From positions 248,001 to 312,000 of the forward strand of contig NZ_JAVKCH010000015.1 of the NCBI RefSeq assembly GCF_040222815.1: DNA of 64,000 nt. The letters run 5' to 3'. Under the pieces are notes generated by a model. The model made no database searches and had not been told where the DNA came from. It saw nothing but the letters and a program-made list of their open reading frames with translations. Shown here one piece after another: positions 1-8,998 of this stretch (position 1 is its first letter; every line of letters starts with the position of its first letter). Made by a program: the position numbers and the translations under genes. Origin of the DNA: Imperialibacter sp040222815. Its GTDB lineage: Bacteria > Bacteroidota > Bacteroidia > Cytophagales > Cyclobacteriaceae.

Positions 1-233
1 GTCGAAGTAGTGATAGAGACCTTGGCATTTTGCACCCGCAGCTTAAAAGCGTTTTCCTCATTGCCTATGTTTCGGGTGGTTGTCAACGTGACTGAGTAGG
101 GGCCCGGCTCGGTCGTAATAGCCCCTTCCACCACGAGATAATTGGTTTGTTCCTTGAAAGGATAGTCGTACGGATCAATGCAGCCAGCCAGCAACATCCA
201 CATTATCCACGATAGTCTTTTGACAACCAGCAT
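1..233 (-). CDS. DUF4249-type lipoprotein (N-terminal 77 codons, truncated by window edge)
   Basis: Read directly from the minus strand, an ATG at 233 opens a frame that runs off the window. The first 18 residues form a lipoprotein signal ending in LLAGC. It is followed by the opening DPYDYPF and then YLVVEGAITTEPGPYSV, which is the usual start of the DUF4249 family. These surface-anchored lipoproteins of unknown function are encoded next to TonB-dependent receptors in Bacteroidota. The gene begins 2 bases after the stop of the receptor upstream, so the two are surely co-transcribed and probably work together at the outer membrane. The family call rests on under 80 residues plus context. Confidence 0.75.
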   Translation of the reverse strand, partial: MLVVKRLSWIMWMLLAGCIDPYDYPFKEQTNYLVVEGAITTEPGPYSVTLTTTRNIGNEENAFKLRVQNAKVSITTS

Positions 234-235
234 GA

Positions 236-2926
236 CTAAAACTTAAAGTTGTAGGTGATCGAGGGAAAGGCGGCACCCAAAATGGCCAGCTTGTAGGCCG
301 TTGGTCTGGCATCGGCCGTGTCTTTAAAGAAAACGCTGTACGCATTTTTTCTCCCGTACACATTGTACACAGCGAACGTCCAGCTACTCTCCCAAAGCTT
401 CTCTATCTTCAGGCTGGTGTCGAGCGTGAAGGCGAGATCGAGCCTGTGGTAGTCAGGAATTCGGCCATTATTTCTCTCCGTATAGTTGCCCACAAGCACG
501 CCGTCGAAAAGAAAGCCATTTTCAGGAACGGAAAAGGGTCGCCCGGTAGAGTAGGTAAAATTAGAGCTGATCGTCCATCTTCTGGTCGCCTTGTAGCTAC
601 CCGACAGCGTCAAATCATGGGGCTTGTCATAGTACGAAGGAAACCAGTTGCCTTTGTTGATGGTGGATTCCCTGTCAGCGCCTTCCATTTTCCTGAGCGT
701 TCTTGAATAGGTGTAGCTAGCCCACCCATTCAGTTTGCCTTTGCTTCGCTTCACGAGCAGCTCAAGGCCATACGCCATGCCCTTACCCTGAATGAGTTCC
801 GTTTCTAAGGTAGGGTTGAGCACCAGATCGGCCCCATCCTTGTAGTCCACCAGATTATTTATGTCCTTAAAGTATACTTCAGCAGAGGTTTCCCATGTAT
901 TGTCTTCATAGTTTTTGAAGTAGCCGATGCTATACTGGTCAGCTATCAACGGCATTAAATAATAGTTGCTTCCCATCCAGATGTCATACGGCGTAATCGC
1001 TGTCGTATTCGACACCAGGTGGATATACTGATAAATCCGGTTGTAGCTGGCCTTCAAAGAAGTCTCCTCATCGAGGCTATATCTGAGAGACAGCCGGGGC
1101 TCCAGACCTGAATAGGTTTTGATGGTTTCATTGCCCGAAAACTGAAGAGTATCCGTCAGCGTCGATGTCCTTCCTGGCCTTTCTCCAGCATACACAAATA
1201 CGTCGGCTGGGCCATAGCTGCGGTACATTGAATACCGAAGCCCCACCATCACTGACCAGGTCTCGTTCAGGTTAATTTCGTCGTTTGCATACAAAAAACT
1301 TTCCTGGCTTTGCTGCTCCGGCAAAGCAACAGGAGTAATCTGCGTGTCAGCATTTATGCCACTTCGATGGCCTGGCTTGAAATCATAAAAAGTGGTGCCG
1401 CCTCCAAATTGAAGCGTCTGCCTTTCGGTGTACTTGGTTACATCAGCCTTTACATCAAGCTGCCCCACGCCACTCGAAACCTTGTAGGGGTCAGTCAGCT
1501 GAAGATCTCCCAATTGGTATTGATAGTCGCTGTAAGCCACCGATAAGCCGCCAAGCAAATTTTCCGAAAACACATATCCCAATTCCGCTGAACCGAGTCC
1601 GTTCTGGTAGTCAAACGACGACTCGTTAGCAATGGTGAAATTGTCTTTGCTTACATAGCCGGAGGCAGTTAATGAAAGCCGGTCTGATAGCGAAAAGTCC
1701 AGCTTGCCCGACAAGTCCCAGAAGCCGGCTTTGTTCCCAACAAGCTCCTCCACTTTTATGAAAGTATCGAAAAGATAGTTGACATAAGACTTACGGGCCG
1801 CCACAATAAAGCTACTCTTGCCTTCTTTGATGGGCCCTTCAACCATTAGTCGGCTTGCCACCAAACCGATCCCCCCTTGCGAGCCAAATTTTTCCTTGCT
1901 GCCAGACTTTTGCTTTACCTCCACCACCGATGAGGCCCTGCTACCCAGGTTAGCTGGGATACCTGCTTTGTAAATGGTCACGTCATCAGTGGCATCCGGG
2001 CTGAAAATAGAAAAGAAGCCAAAAAGGTGGGAGGTGTTGTACACAGGCGCTTTGTCAAGCAAAATGAGGTTTTGATCGGCAGTGCCACCCCGCACATTGA
2101 GCCCGGTAGTGCCCTCACCAACGGTACTCACACCAGGCAGCAGTGTAAGCGATTTGATAATGTCGACCTCGCCCAAAAATGCGGGCAGTTTTTTCACATC
2201 TTCCACCTGTAGCTGCACAGTGCCCATCTGAATACCCTTCACGTTAATATCCGGAGCCTGCCCAGCAATGGTAACGCCCTCTAGCTGTATCGTCTTTTCA
2301 TAAAGGTCTAACTGAAATTCCCCCGGGCCAAAAACAAACATCCGCTTGGCCTCCTGCTGAAGGGTTACGTGGCTCACTCTCACATGATAGTCACCAGGCA
2401 AAAGCTGGAGGCTAAACCTACCCGCAGCATTCGTCACTGTTCCACTGCCCAGCTCATCCACATAAACGCTGGCTCCAAGAAGCGGTTCGTTGGTTTGACC
2501 ATTTCGAATGGTGCCTCTCACAGAAACGGTGGTACCCGAAACAGCATTTGTAGAGTCGCCAACGACGATAAAGTCGGTGTCCTTGAGCCCCGCCAGGTTC
2601 AGCGTAGAAAGCAGGTCGCTCCTGAGATAAAGGACTACATTATAGGCGTCATAAAAATGATAGTTGAGTCTTGTGTTCGCTGTCCAGTCTTCCAAAGCCG
2701 ACCGTAGCGAGGCGCCGGAGTACTCGCCTGAAACACGCACATTTTCAAGCCACGCAGGGTCGTAGAAAAACTTAACAGATGAATTTGCTTCAATTTGACT
2801 GAGCACGTCCGTCAGTAATTCGCTGTCAAATTTTTCATCAATCCTTACGTCGGAAATCTGCTGCCCAAACGAATAAAAAGATGAAAAAATGAATACGGTT
2901 AGCGTTAGTAGTAGAAATCGTAGCAT
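236..2926 (-). CDS. TonB-dependent outer-membrane receptor with STN and carboxypeptidase-like domains
   Basis: The 896-residue protein imports an unknown ligand across the outer membrane using TonB energy. In order it has a signal peptide ending near SFYSFGQQ, a secretin/TonB short N-terminal (STN) domain at about 25-95, a carboxypeptidase D regulatory-like beta-sandwich at about 135-215, a plug (LPGVSTVGEGTTGLNVRGG) and a barrel ending in the aromatic NFKF. I start it at the ATG at 2926 (MLRFLLLTLT), because the longer frame begins only at a TTG. STN domains often pair with an anti-sigma/sigma system, but none is visible nearby. The partner is the DUF4249 lipoprotein just downstream. The substrate cannot be predicted. 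Confidence 0.9.
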   Translation of the reverse strand: MLRFLLLTLTVFIFSSFYSFGQQISDVRIDEKFDSELLTDVLSQIEANSSVKFFYDPAWLENVRVSGEYSGASLRSALEDWTANTRLNYHFYDAYNVVLYLRSDLLSTLNLAGLKDTDFIVVGDSTNAVSGTTVSVRGTIRNGQTNEPLLGASVYVDELGSGTVTNAAGRFSLQLLPGDYHVRVSHVTLQQEAKRMFVFGPGEFQLDLYEKTIQLEGVTIAGQAPDINVKGIQMGTVQLQVEDVKKLPAFLGEVDIIKSLTLLPGVSTVGEGTTGLNVRGGTADQNLILLDKAPVYNTSHLFGFFSIFSPDATDDVTIYKAGIPANLGSRASSVVEVKQKSGSKEKFGSQGGIGLVASRLMVEGPIKEGKSSFIVAARKSYVNYLFDTFIKVEELVGNKAGFWDLSGKLDFSLSDRLSLTASGYVSKDNFTIANESSFDYQNGLGSAELGYVFSENLLGGLSVAYSDYQYQLGDLQLTDPYKVSSGVGQLDVKADVTKYTERQTLQFGGGTTFYDFKPGHRSGINADTQITPVALPEQQSQESFLYANDEINLNETWSVMVGLRYSMYRSYGPADVFVYAGERPGRTSTLTDTLQFSGNETIKTYSGLEPRLSLRYSLDEETSLKASYNRIYQYIHLVSNTTAITPYDIWMGSNYYLMPLIADQYSIGYFKNYEDNTWETSAEVYFKDINNLVDYKDGADLVLNPTLETELIQGKGMAYGLELLVKRSKGKLNGWASYTYSRTLRKMEGADRESTINKGNWFPSYYDKPHDLTLSGSYKATRRWTISSNFTYSTGRPFSVPENGFLFDGVLVGNYTERNNGRIPDYHRLDLAFTLDTSLKIEKLWESSWTFAVYNVYGRKNAYSVFFKDTADARPTAYKLAILGAAFPSITYNFKF

Positions 2927-2984
2927 CCAATTATAATTACCCTTTCTGAACAAACCTGCACACCTAGTCCCTTACTAGACACAA

Positions 2985-3530
2985 TCAATTGCCGCTTCGC
3001 CTCATCCTCGGGTCTCTTACCCTTTGCGTTTTCAGGAACAACACCAACGTCCCAACAAGCTCTTCAAAATCATCAAATTCCCGGTTATCTCCAAGATCGA
3101 TATTCCAGTCGTCGGCGAGAAAATCGAAAAGCCTGGAAGGCAATCCGTCCAAATACTCGCCAACGGTGCTATTGAAATAAAGCTCGCCAACCGGTACTTT
3201 GTAAATACCTGAAATGGCGTTAGCTAAGCTGATAAGAATGTCGTTCGGAGTAAATTTATTTCTGTAGAAATCAATACGGCGTTCAAATTCAATGGTGCCT
3301 CTTTCGAAAATAGTGAACTGAGTAGCCATGCCAAGCTCATCAAAAGTATAGCGGCAATGGTGCCGAAGGGCACCAAGTTTAAATCCATAGGATTTAGCAA
3401 ACAATGATCTGCTGGAGTAGACTTTAATTATCCTAAGCTCCTGATAATCGACTTCCCCCAGGCCCTTATCAAAAAAGCCTCGGTGAAAAGAGCTGTTAAG
3501 TACTCGATCCGGAAGATCCGGTAGTGCCAT
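2985..3530 (-). CDS. Hypothetical protein, 181 aa, soluble
   Basis: I do not recognise this family. The frame is a clean 181 residues starting at an ATG, with no signal peptide or membrane segment. It is rich in aromatic and charged residues, and acidic in the C-terminal half (WNIDLGDNREFDDFEELV) before a basic tail. It lies between the TonB receptor and the PhoH gene on the same strand, 55 bases after phoH. The low-complexity-free composition and co-directional placement support a real gene. No function is proposed. Confidence 0.6.
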   Translation of the reverse strand: MALPDLPDRVLNSSFHRGFFDKGLGEVDYQELRIIKVYSSRSLFAKSYGFKLGALRHHCRYTFDELGMATQFTIFERGTIEFERRIDFYRNKFTPNDILISLANAISGIYKVPVGELYFNSTVGEYLDGLPSRLFDFLADDWNIDLGDNREFDDFEELVGTLVLFLKTQRVRDPRMRRSGN

Positions 3531-3585
3531 GGCTTGCTGTTTCTCGTCTAAATGTACTAAAAGAGTGGCAGCAACCTAACAATCA

Positions 3586-4923
3586 CTAAAGTAGTTGGTT
3601 AGCAATGTTTGCCAGTTCAGACCTTTCTCCTTTTTCCAATGTAACGTGGGCGTAAAGAGGGTGATCTTTGATGCGGTCGATCAAATAAGATAGTCCGTTA
3701 CTTTGGGAGTCGAGATAGGGAGTGTCTATTTGGTAAATGTCTCCCGTAAAAATAATCTTCGTGTTTTCGCCTGCCCGTGTAATGATTGTTTTCACCTCAT
3801 GGGGAGTTAAGTTCTGCGCCTCGTCAACGATAAAGAAAATGTTGGAAAGACTCCGGCCCCGGATATAGGCCAGCGGCGTAATCACCAGCTTCTCCTGATT
3901 CACCATATCCGTTATCCGGGAGTATTCCTTATCTGACTCGCTGAACTGGTTTTGGATAAACTTAAGGTTGTCCCACAGTGGCTCCATGTAGGGGTTCAGC
4001 TTCGATTTGATATCACCCGGCAGGTAGCCAATGTCTTTGTTGCTCAGAGGAACGATTGGGCGGGCCAGGTATATCTGTTTGTAGTTCCGTTTCTGCTCCA
4101 GCGCACCTGCCAACGCAAGCAAGGTTTTGCCTGTGCCAGCCACCCCGGTGATGGACACAAGCCTTACCTCAGGGTTCATAATAGCGTGGATGGCAAAGGT
4201 CTGCTCCGCATTGCGGGGCTTGATGCCATACACGGGCACTTTATCCACCTTCTCCACATTCTTTGAGTTGGGATTGTAGGTGGAAAGAATCGAGTTCTTA
4301 TCGCTTTTCAGAATGAAGTAGTTATTGGCAGTGGGCTTAACCCCCTTCAGAATCTCCTTTCTGTCAATCACATTCTCTTCATACAACTTACTGATGTGGT
4401 CGGGGTCTATGTTCTCGATGATCGACTTGCCTGTATATAGATCGCTTACATTCTTAATTTTGCCGGTTTCATAGTCTTCTGCCAGCAATCCCAGCGACTT
4501 GGCCTTCAGCCTCAGGTTGATATCCTTGCTGACAAGTATCACCTTCTTCGTTTTTTCCTCCCTTTTCAATGTCAGAGCGGCGTTCAAAATCTTATGGTCT
4601 GCTTTCGGCTCATCAAACACCTTCTCCGCATCCACCTCCGGGTTGCTCTGCATCACCACTTTAAACTTGCCCTTTGTCTTGCCGTTCAGTGGAATCCAAT
4701 CCTGTAGCATGTAATTCTCCGACAACGTATCTATCAGCCTGATGAACTCCCGGGCCTCAAAATTCTTGGTGTCGTTCCCCTTTTTGAAATTATCAAGCTC
4801 TTCCAGCACGGTAATGGGGATGGCCACATCGTGCTCTGCAAAGTTCATGATTGAGTCGTGAGAATAAAGAATAACTGATGTGTCGAGTACAAAAACTTTC
4901 CCTTCCTTCGATGCTTTAGCCAT
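3586..4923 (-). CDS. PhoH-family protein with N-terminal PIN domain (PhoH2 type)
   Basis: At 445 residues this is a typical PIN-PhoH fusion. The N-terminal PIN nuclease domain starts FVLDTSVILY with its first acidic residue at Asp14, followed by an EELDNFKKG segment. The C-terminal PhoH ATPase carries a Walker A GVAGTGKT near residue 260 and a Walker B-like FFIVDEAQNLTP. Characterised PhoH2 proteins are RNA helicase/ribonucleases linked to toxin-antitoxin-like RNA processing. That role is inferred here from the domain order. The ATG at 4923 is followed upstream by a 200-base AT-rich gap, so it probably has its own promoter. Confidence 0.9.
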   Translation of the reverse strand: MAKASKEGKVFVLDTSVILYSHDSIMNFAEHDVAIPITVLEELDNFKKGNDTKNFEAREFIRLIDTLSENYMLQDWIPLNGKTKGKFKVVMQSNPEVDAEKVFDEPKADHKILNAALTLKREEKTKKVILVSKDINLRLKAKSLGLLAEDYETGKIKNVSDLYTGKSIIENIDPDHISKLYEENVIDRKEILKGVKPTANNYFILKSDKNSILSTYNPNSKNVEKVDKVPVYGIKPRNAEQTFAIHAIMNPEVRLVSITGVAGTGKTLLALAGALEQKRNYKQIYLARPIVPLSNKDIGYLPGDIKSKLNPYMEPLWDNLKFIQNQFSESDKEYSRITDMVNQEKLVITPLAYIRGRSLSNIFFIVDEAQNLTPHEVKTIITRAGENTKIIFTGDIYQIDTPYLDSQSNGLSYLIDRIKDHPLYAHVTLEKGERSELANIANQLL

Positions 4924-5127
4924 GTGTACTTTATCAAAAAAACCAACAATACAAGTTGCTCTAAGGTTAATGATAAATGCCTAAATCTCTAAGTTAACTT
5001 TATAAAAAATTTGTCATTTTTTTTGACTTCACTCACTGCTCCAGACCACCTTGATTGGCCACAGAAACTCTTATCTGTCAGTGGCATAGACATGTACATT
5101 CCTTTTCTTTAGGTATTAAGTGAAGGC

Positions 5128-5784
5128 TCAAAAGCTCTCCTTCAGCGTGAACAAATCGCCTTTTTCGAGGGGTTGAATTGTTAGCACATTGGCAAGACAC
5201 AACCGCACCAATGTTCTGGAAGCAACGATGCCGGGAATTTTCGCTATGGATACAAACTCAGAAAGGGTAATCGTCTTGTTGAATTTGAAATGCTCCATCA
5301 GCTTTTTTTCATTCTCACCATAGGTAAACTTGATGTTTTTTGTTCGCCGACTCCGCTTCAAAATTTGGCGCATCTCATCACTGGCCTGAATACTTTTGTC
5401 ACCCACTCTGATATAGGCCTTGCCAAAAGCTTGTGTCGTGTCGGCAAGAGCATAATGCGGGCGCCTTCTGCTTGGCTTGATGAAATAATAGAGCACCCCC
5501 AAGTTGTCATCAATGGGCACTATCTCCGACTTATAGTCAAGAGTTGGTCTGCACAACTCATCAATCGCCTTTTTCAGCAGGTAATCATGCTCTTCCGCAT
5601 ATTTTAACCCGGGAATGCCCCCCTCATCGCTAATGCCAACAAGTAAATAACCCCCATCGGCATTGGCAAAGGCCACAATCTCCCGGACAATCTTTTCAGG
5701 ATGGGCTACCTTCCGTTTGAACTCTATCTGCTGACCCTCTCCCCTCCTAACAAGTCTCTTAATTTCCTGAAGTGACACCGGCAT
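5128..5784 (-). CDS. AlbA_2 (divergent AAA-4/Schlafen-like) domain protein
   Basis: The first 150 residues match the AlbA_2 nucleic-acid-binding fold: GEGQQIEFKRKV, then EIVAFANADGGYLLVGISDEG, then an AYIRVGDKSIQAS segment. The C-terminal 70 residues look like a winged-helix module (EFVSIAKIPGIVASRTLVRL). The family occurs in transcription regulators and in Schlafen-like proteins, and its biochemical role is poorly defined. The gene starts 30 bases after the MoxR-type ATPase on the same strand, so co-transcription is likely. It may be a DNA- or RNA-binding accessory of that unit, which is inference. Confidence 0.8.
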   Translation of the reverse strand: MPVSLQEIKRLVRRGEGQQIEFKRKVAHPEKIVREIVAFANADGGYLLVGISDEGGIPGLKYAEEHDYLLKKAIDELCRPTLDYKSEIVPIDDNLGVLYYFIKPSRRRPHYALADTTQAFGKAYIRVGDKSIQASDEMRQILKRSRRTKNIKFTYGENEKKLMEHFKFNKTITLSEFVSIAKIPGIVASRTLVRLCLANVLTIQPLEKGDLFTLKESF

Positions 5785-5814
5785 GATACAACTGAATCAA
5801 TATCAGCCCCAATA

Positions 5815-7347
5815 TTATGTATTAAAATCGTCATCCTCATCATCTCCTCCACCAGGGCCAGGCATGCTGAACATGCTGCTCAGCAAATCTTTGAAAGACG
5901 TGCCTGTGGCCAGGTGGTGCTTGGAAAGCTGGCTGAATTCAGCCAGGCCATGAAGAGCGAACTCCATCAAAAAGTATTTCAGCTTGTCGTCTGCCTGCTT
6001 ATGGTATTCCTTCACCAGCTCCTTTAGTCCGGGCACTCCCTCAAGCAACTTGCGATGCTCCTTCTCAGCAGACTCATTTAGCAAGTCGACCATATTGCCC
6101 TCGCCAAACCAATCAGTGATCGCCTTGTAAGGGTTGGTGGCATTTCTTTTCTTTCTTATTTCTTCCGGATTTGGGAAGTAAAGCAAAAACTGGCTCCTGA
6201 TCGCCTTGCCCACCAGGTTCTGTGCCACTATACCAGGGCCCTCCTGCTCGCCTTCGTATACGAGCTCCACTTTTCCAGTAATAGAAGGAAGTACGCCAAC
6301 AAAATCGCCCACTCTAACATTGGTGGACTTCTCACCGTTAATCAGTGCCCTTCTTTCTGCCGAACTGTACATGTTTTCCATGGCAGAAATAGTCAATCTG
6401 GCCGACACACCACTCTTCGCATCCACATATTCGCTGGAGCGGGCCTCAAAGGCAATTTGCTCGATCAAATTTTTGGCAAGCTCTCCGGCACTGACAATAT
6501 CCAGCTGCTCTTTCAAAACCCTTGCTTCCTGATCGGTTATCTTCCGTCCTATCTCAATAGATTTAGGGTAGTGAGTAATAATCTGGCTGTCAATCCGGTC
6601 CTTCAGCGGCGTCACTATACTTCCCCGGTTGGTATAGTCTTCAGGATTGGCCGTGAATACAAACTGAATATCCAAAGGCAGTCTTAGTTTAAAACCACGA
6701 ATCTGGATATCGCCCTCCTGAAGGATATTGAAAAGCGCAACTTGTATCCTGGCTTGTAAGTCAGGAAGCTCATTGATCACAAAAATCCCTCTATGCGACC
6801 TTGGCACAAGTCCATGATGAATCACTCTTTCGTCCGAATAGGGCAGCTTCAGCGAAGCAGCTTTTATCGGATCCACGTCTCCAATCAAGTCGGCAATGGT
6901 CACGTCGGGTGTTGCTAACTTCTCTGTATATCTTTCATCCCGGTGCAGCCAGCTAACGGGCGTCTTGTCTCCGTGCTCAGCCACCAGGTCTTTGGCAAAC
7001 CTCGAAATCGGGTTCAGGGGGTCGTCATTCAAATCTGCTCCCTCAATCACCGGAATGTATTCGTCGAGCAGCTCGATCATTTGGCGGGCCATTCGTGTCT
7101 TGGCCTGCCCCCTTAGCCCGAGGAAGTTAATATTGTGCCTCGATAAAATGGCTCTTTCCACATCAGGAATCACCGTTTCTTCATAACCCCATATCCCTTC
7201 AAAAACGCTCTTTTTGGCTTTGAGCCTGCCGATCAAGTTGCGCCTGAGCTCGTCCTTGATTGATTCGGGTTGGTAACCACAAGCTTTAAGCTCGCCGAGT
7301 GTATGTATTTTACGTAATTGTGCGGAGGAGAAATCCCTATATTTCAT
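5815..7347 (-). CDS. MoxR/magnesium-chelatase-like AAA+ ATPase
   Basis: The 510-residue AAA+ ATPase has a Walker A-type loop GLRGQAKT near residue 80. It also has the MoxR/ChlI features GIFVINELPDLQARIQ (Walker B and helix insert) and FTANPEDYTNRGSI (sensor 1), and a C-terminal helical part ending in a glycine-acidic tail. Such ATPases pair with VWA-domain proteins as chaperone- or chelatase-like machines. The VWA partner is the gene directly upstream on the same strand, about 150 bases away. No cobalamin or chlorophyll genes are nearby, so metal chelation is unlikely and the client is unknown. Confidence 0.88.
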   Translation of the reverse strand: MKYRDFSSAQLRKIHTLGELKACGYQPESIKDELRRNLIGRLKAKKSVFEGIWGYEETVIPDVERAILSRHNINFLGLRGQAKTRMARQMIELLDEYIPVIEGADLNDDPLNPISRFAKDLVAEHGDKTPVSWLHRDERYTEKLATPDVTIADLIGDVDPIKAASLKLPYSDERVIHHGLVPRSHRGIFVINELPDLQARIQVALFNILQEGDIQIRGFKLRLPLDIQFVFTANPEDYTNRGSIVTPLKDRIDSQIITHYPKSIEIGRKITDQEARVLKEQLDIVSAGELAKNLIEQIAFEARSSEYVDAKSGVSARLTISAMENMYSSAERRALINGEKSTNVRVGDFVGVLPSITGKVELVYEGEQEGPGIVAQNLVGKAIRSQFLLYFPNPEEIRKKRNATNPYKAITDWFGEGNMVDLLNESAEKEHRKLLEGVPGLKELVKEYHKQADDKLKYFLMEFALHGLAEFSQLSKHHLATGTSFKDLLSSMFSMPGPGGGDDEDDDFNT

Positions 7348-7496
7348 TTGTGTAAATTTTGTTTTTCAGCGGCCAAATGGAATAGCCCAAGTCCCTTTGA
7401 GAATGAAAATTGCTTTATGTAAATGACTTTCTTCATTCCGTTAGATATGGCATTCGTTACGGCTATTTCATTTGTGCGTGCGAATTTTCTGGTTGG

Positions 7497-8594
7497 TTAA
7501 AATCTTTTCTTTTTGTTCCGGCGGTAATCTTCAAATATGAGTTCGCCAAGGCCCTTGAGGCTGCTGTAGTAAGCGTTACCGTTGTTCACCATGGTAAACT
7601 CCTTCACAAATTGCTTTAAATATGGGTCGGAAGCGATCATGAAGGTGGTGATAGGGATATTGAGTTTGCGGCAGGCAGCCGCCAAATCCAATGTTCTGTT
7701 CAGAATCTTTGGGTCAAGGCCAAAGCTATTCTTGTAGTACTTAATGCCTTGCTTGATACAGGTGGGCTTCCCGTCTGTGATCATGAATATCTGCTTGTTC
7801 TTATTTTTTCTTCTCCGTAGCAAGTCCATTGCCAACTCGAGCCCGGCAACGGTGTTTGTGTGGTAAGGCCCCACGCTAAGGTACGGCAAGTCCTTAATGT
7901 CAATCTGCCAGGCATCGTTGCCAAACACGAGTATGTCCAGCGTGTCTTTTTTGTATTTGTGCATGATCAGCTCAGAGAGCGCCATTGCCACTTTTTTTGC
8001 CGGCGTAATCCTGTCTTCTCCATACAAGATCATCGAGTGGCTGATGTCGATCATCAACACAGTGCTGGTCTGCGTCTTGTATTCTGTTTCAACTATCTCC
8101 AGGTCGTCTTCAGTCAGCCTGAAATCCGAAAACCCGTGGTTGATTTGTGCATTCTTTATAGAATCGGTAAGTGAAATCTGCTCAAGTGTGTCGCCGAATT
8201 GAAAATCTCTCCTATCAGTGCCGGGTTCATCTCCGTTACCCGGCATGGGCGTGGCGTGATTTCCCTTGCCCGATTTCTTCAGCTTTCCGAAAATTTCTTC
8301 CAGCGAATTTTTTCGAATAGCCCTTTCCGATTTGGCTGTTATCTTAAACTCACCGTCTGGTGTCTTATCAGTAATAAACCCTTTGTTCTTGAGGTCATCT
8401 ATAAAGTCTCCTATGCCGTAGTCGGGATTTGTGATGGAATATTGCTTGTCGAGGTTGGTCAACCAACTCAAAGCCTCCGAAACATCCCCCGATGTAATCA
8501 CCAGGAGCTGATGGAAAATGTTGAGCAAGTTCTCAAATTCTGTCTTCTCTTTGTCCTTGGAGGGTATATAGTCAGTAAAGCGGTAGCCTATCAT
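7497..8594 (-). CDS. VWA-domain protein, partner of MoxR-type ATPase
   Basis: A von Willebrand factor A domain occupies the second half, with a complete MIDAS: DISHS (DxSxS), a threonine in HTNTVAG and the acidic ITDGKP strand. The N-terminal half is helical and charged. I chose the ATG at 8594 (MIGYRFTDYI, 365 residues); an in-frame TTG 33 bases upstream would add 11 residues. The MIDAS probably coordinates a divalent cation and docks a client or the AAA+ ring of the next gene. The pairing resembles RavA-ViaA and other MoxR-VWA systems in general architecture only. Confidence 0.87.
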   Translation of the reverse strand: MIGYRFTDYIPSKDKEKTEFENLLNIFHQLLVITSGDVSEALSWLTNLDKQYSITNPDYGIGDFIDDLKNKGFITDKTPDGEFKITAKSERAIRKNSLEEIFGKLKKSGKGNHATPMPGNGDEPGTDRRDFQFGDTLEQISLTDSIKNAQINHGFSDFRLTEDDLEIVETEYKTQTSTVLMIDISHSMILYGEDRITPAKKVAMALSELIMHKYKKDTLDILVFGNDAWQIDIKDLPYLSVGPYHTNTVAGLELAMDLLRRRKNKNKQIFMITDGKPTCIKQGIKYYKNSFGLDPKILNRTLDLAAACRKLNIPITTFMIASDPYLKQFVKEFTMVNNGNAYYSSLKGLGELIFEDYRRNKKKRF

Positions 8595-8729
8595 GTGTTC
8601 CTTTTCGTTATAACCATTAACCAACAATTAAAGTTATTGATTCAGTCCTTAACACAAAATAACTTGTGCTGCTCGAATCGATGGTCATAATAATTTGTAT
8701 TAATTAAATATTAAATTGAACTTTAAATA

Positions 8730-8762
8730 TTGAATTAATATTTTTCTCCTTGAATAATTTTG
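8730..8762 (+). promoter_or_regulatory. Bacteroidota-type promoter candidate for the 39-codon ORF
   Basis: TAATTTTG at 8755-8762 is an exact match to the Bacteroidota -7 element TAnnTTTG. A TTG at 8730-8732 lies 22 bases upstream, as the -33 element. The surrounding 100 bases are extremely AT-rich. It sits about 50 bases before the small plus-strand ORF and points at it. Confidence 0.45.
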
Positions 8763-8813
8763 AATACTTAAAGTAATGCTTTAACTTATTTATCCCATTT
8801 GAGTATTATAATT

Positions 8814-8933
8814 ATGAAAGGTAGAAGAAGATTCTTTTTTACACTCGTTAAAGACCTGTTCTACAAGTTTTTAGCGCATTCAGATCAAAAAGGTACTGAG
8901 ACTAACAAACACCACCACTATAGTACACATTGA
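8814..8933 (+). CDS. Small basic peptide, 39 aa (putative)
   Basis: An ATG at 8814 opens a 39-codon frame ending at TGA 8931-8933. The peptide starts MKGRRRFFFTLVKDLFYKFL and ends in a histidine-rich NKHHHYSTH. It therefore has a basic N-terminus, an amphipathic aromatic helix and a possible metal-binding tail. It stands alone on the plus strand between two minus-strand operons. A consensus-like promoter lies about 50 bases upstream and a strong hairpin with a T-run 25 bases downstream. Those flanking signals are the main evidence that it is transcribed; whether it is translated is unproven. Alternatively the transcript is a small RNA. Confidence 0.45.
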   Translation: MKGRRRFFFTLVKDLFYKFLAHSDQKGTETNKHHHYSTH

Positions 8934-8957
8934 CTATTGGTGAATGTTTAACTTCAA

Positions 8958-8998
8958 AATGAAGGTCGCTTAGTGCGGCCTTCATTGACTACTTTTTT
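8958..8998 (+). terminator. Rho-independent terminator (plus strand)
   Basis: A 12-bp stem, 8958-8969 with 8975-8986 (one G-U pair), has a 5-base loop and is followed by TTTTTT at 8993-8998. The T-run is only on the plus side, so it ends the small 39-codon transcript and not the convergent hydroxylase gene, whose stop codon it overlaps. Confidence 0.7.

Noticed and set aside
5815..8594. Magnesium or cobalt chelatase for tetrapyrroles
   Set aside because: The ChlI/VWA resemblance is general; no ChlH/CobN or porphyrin genes are present.
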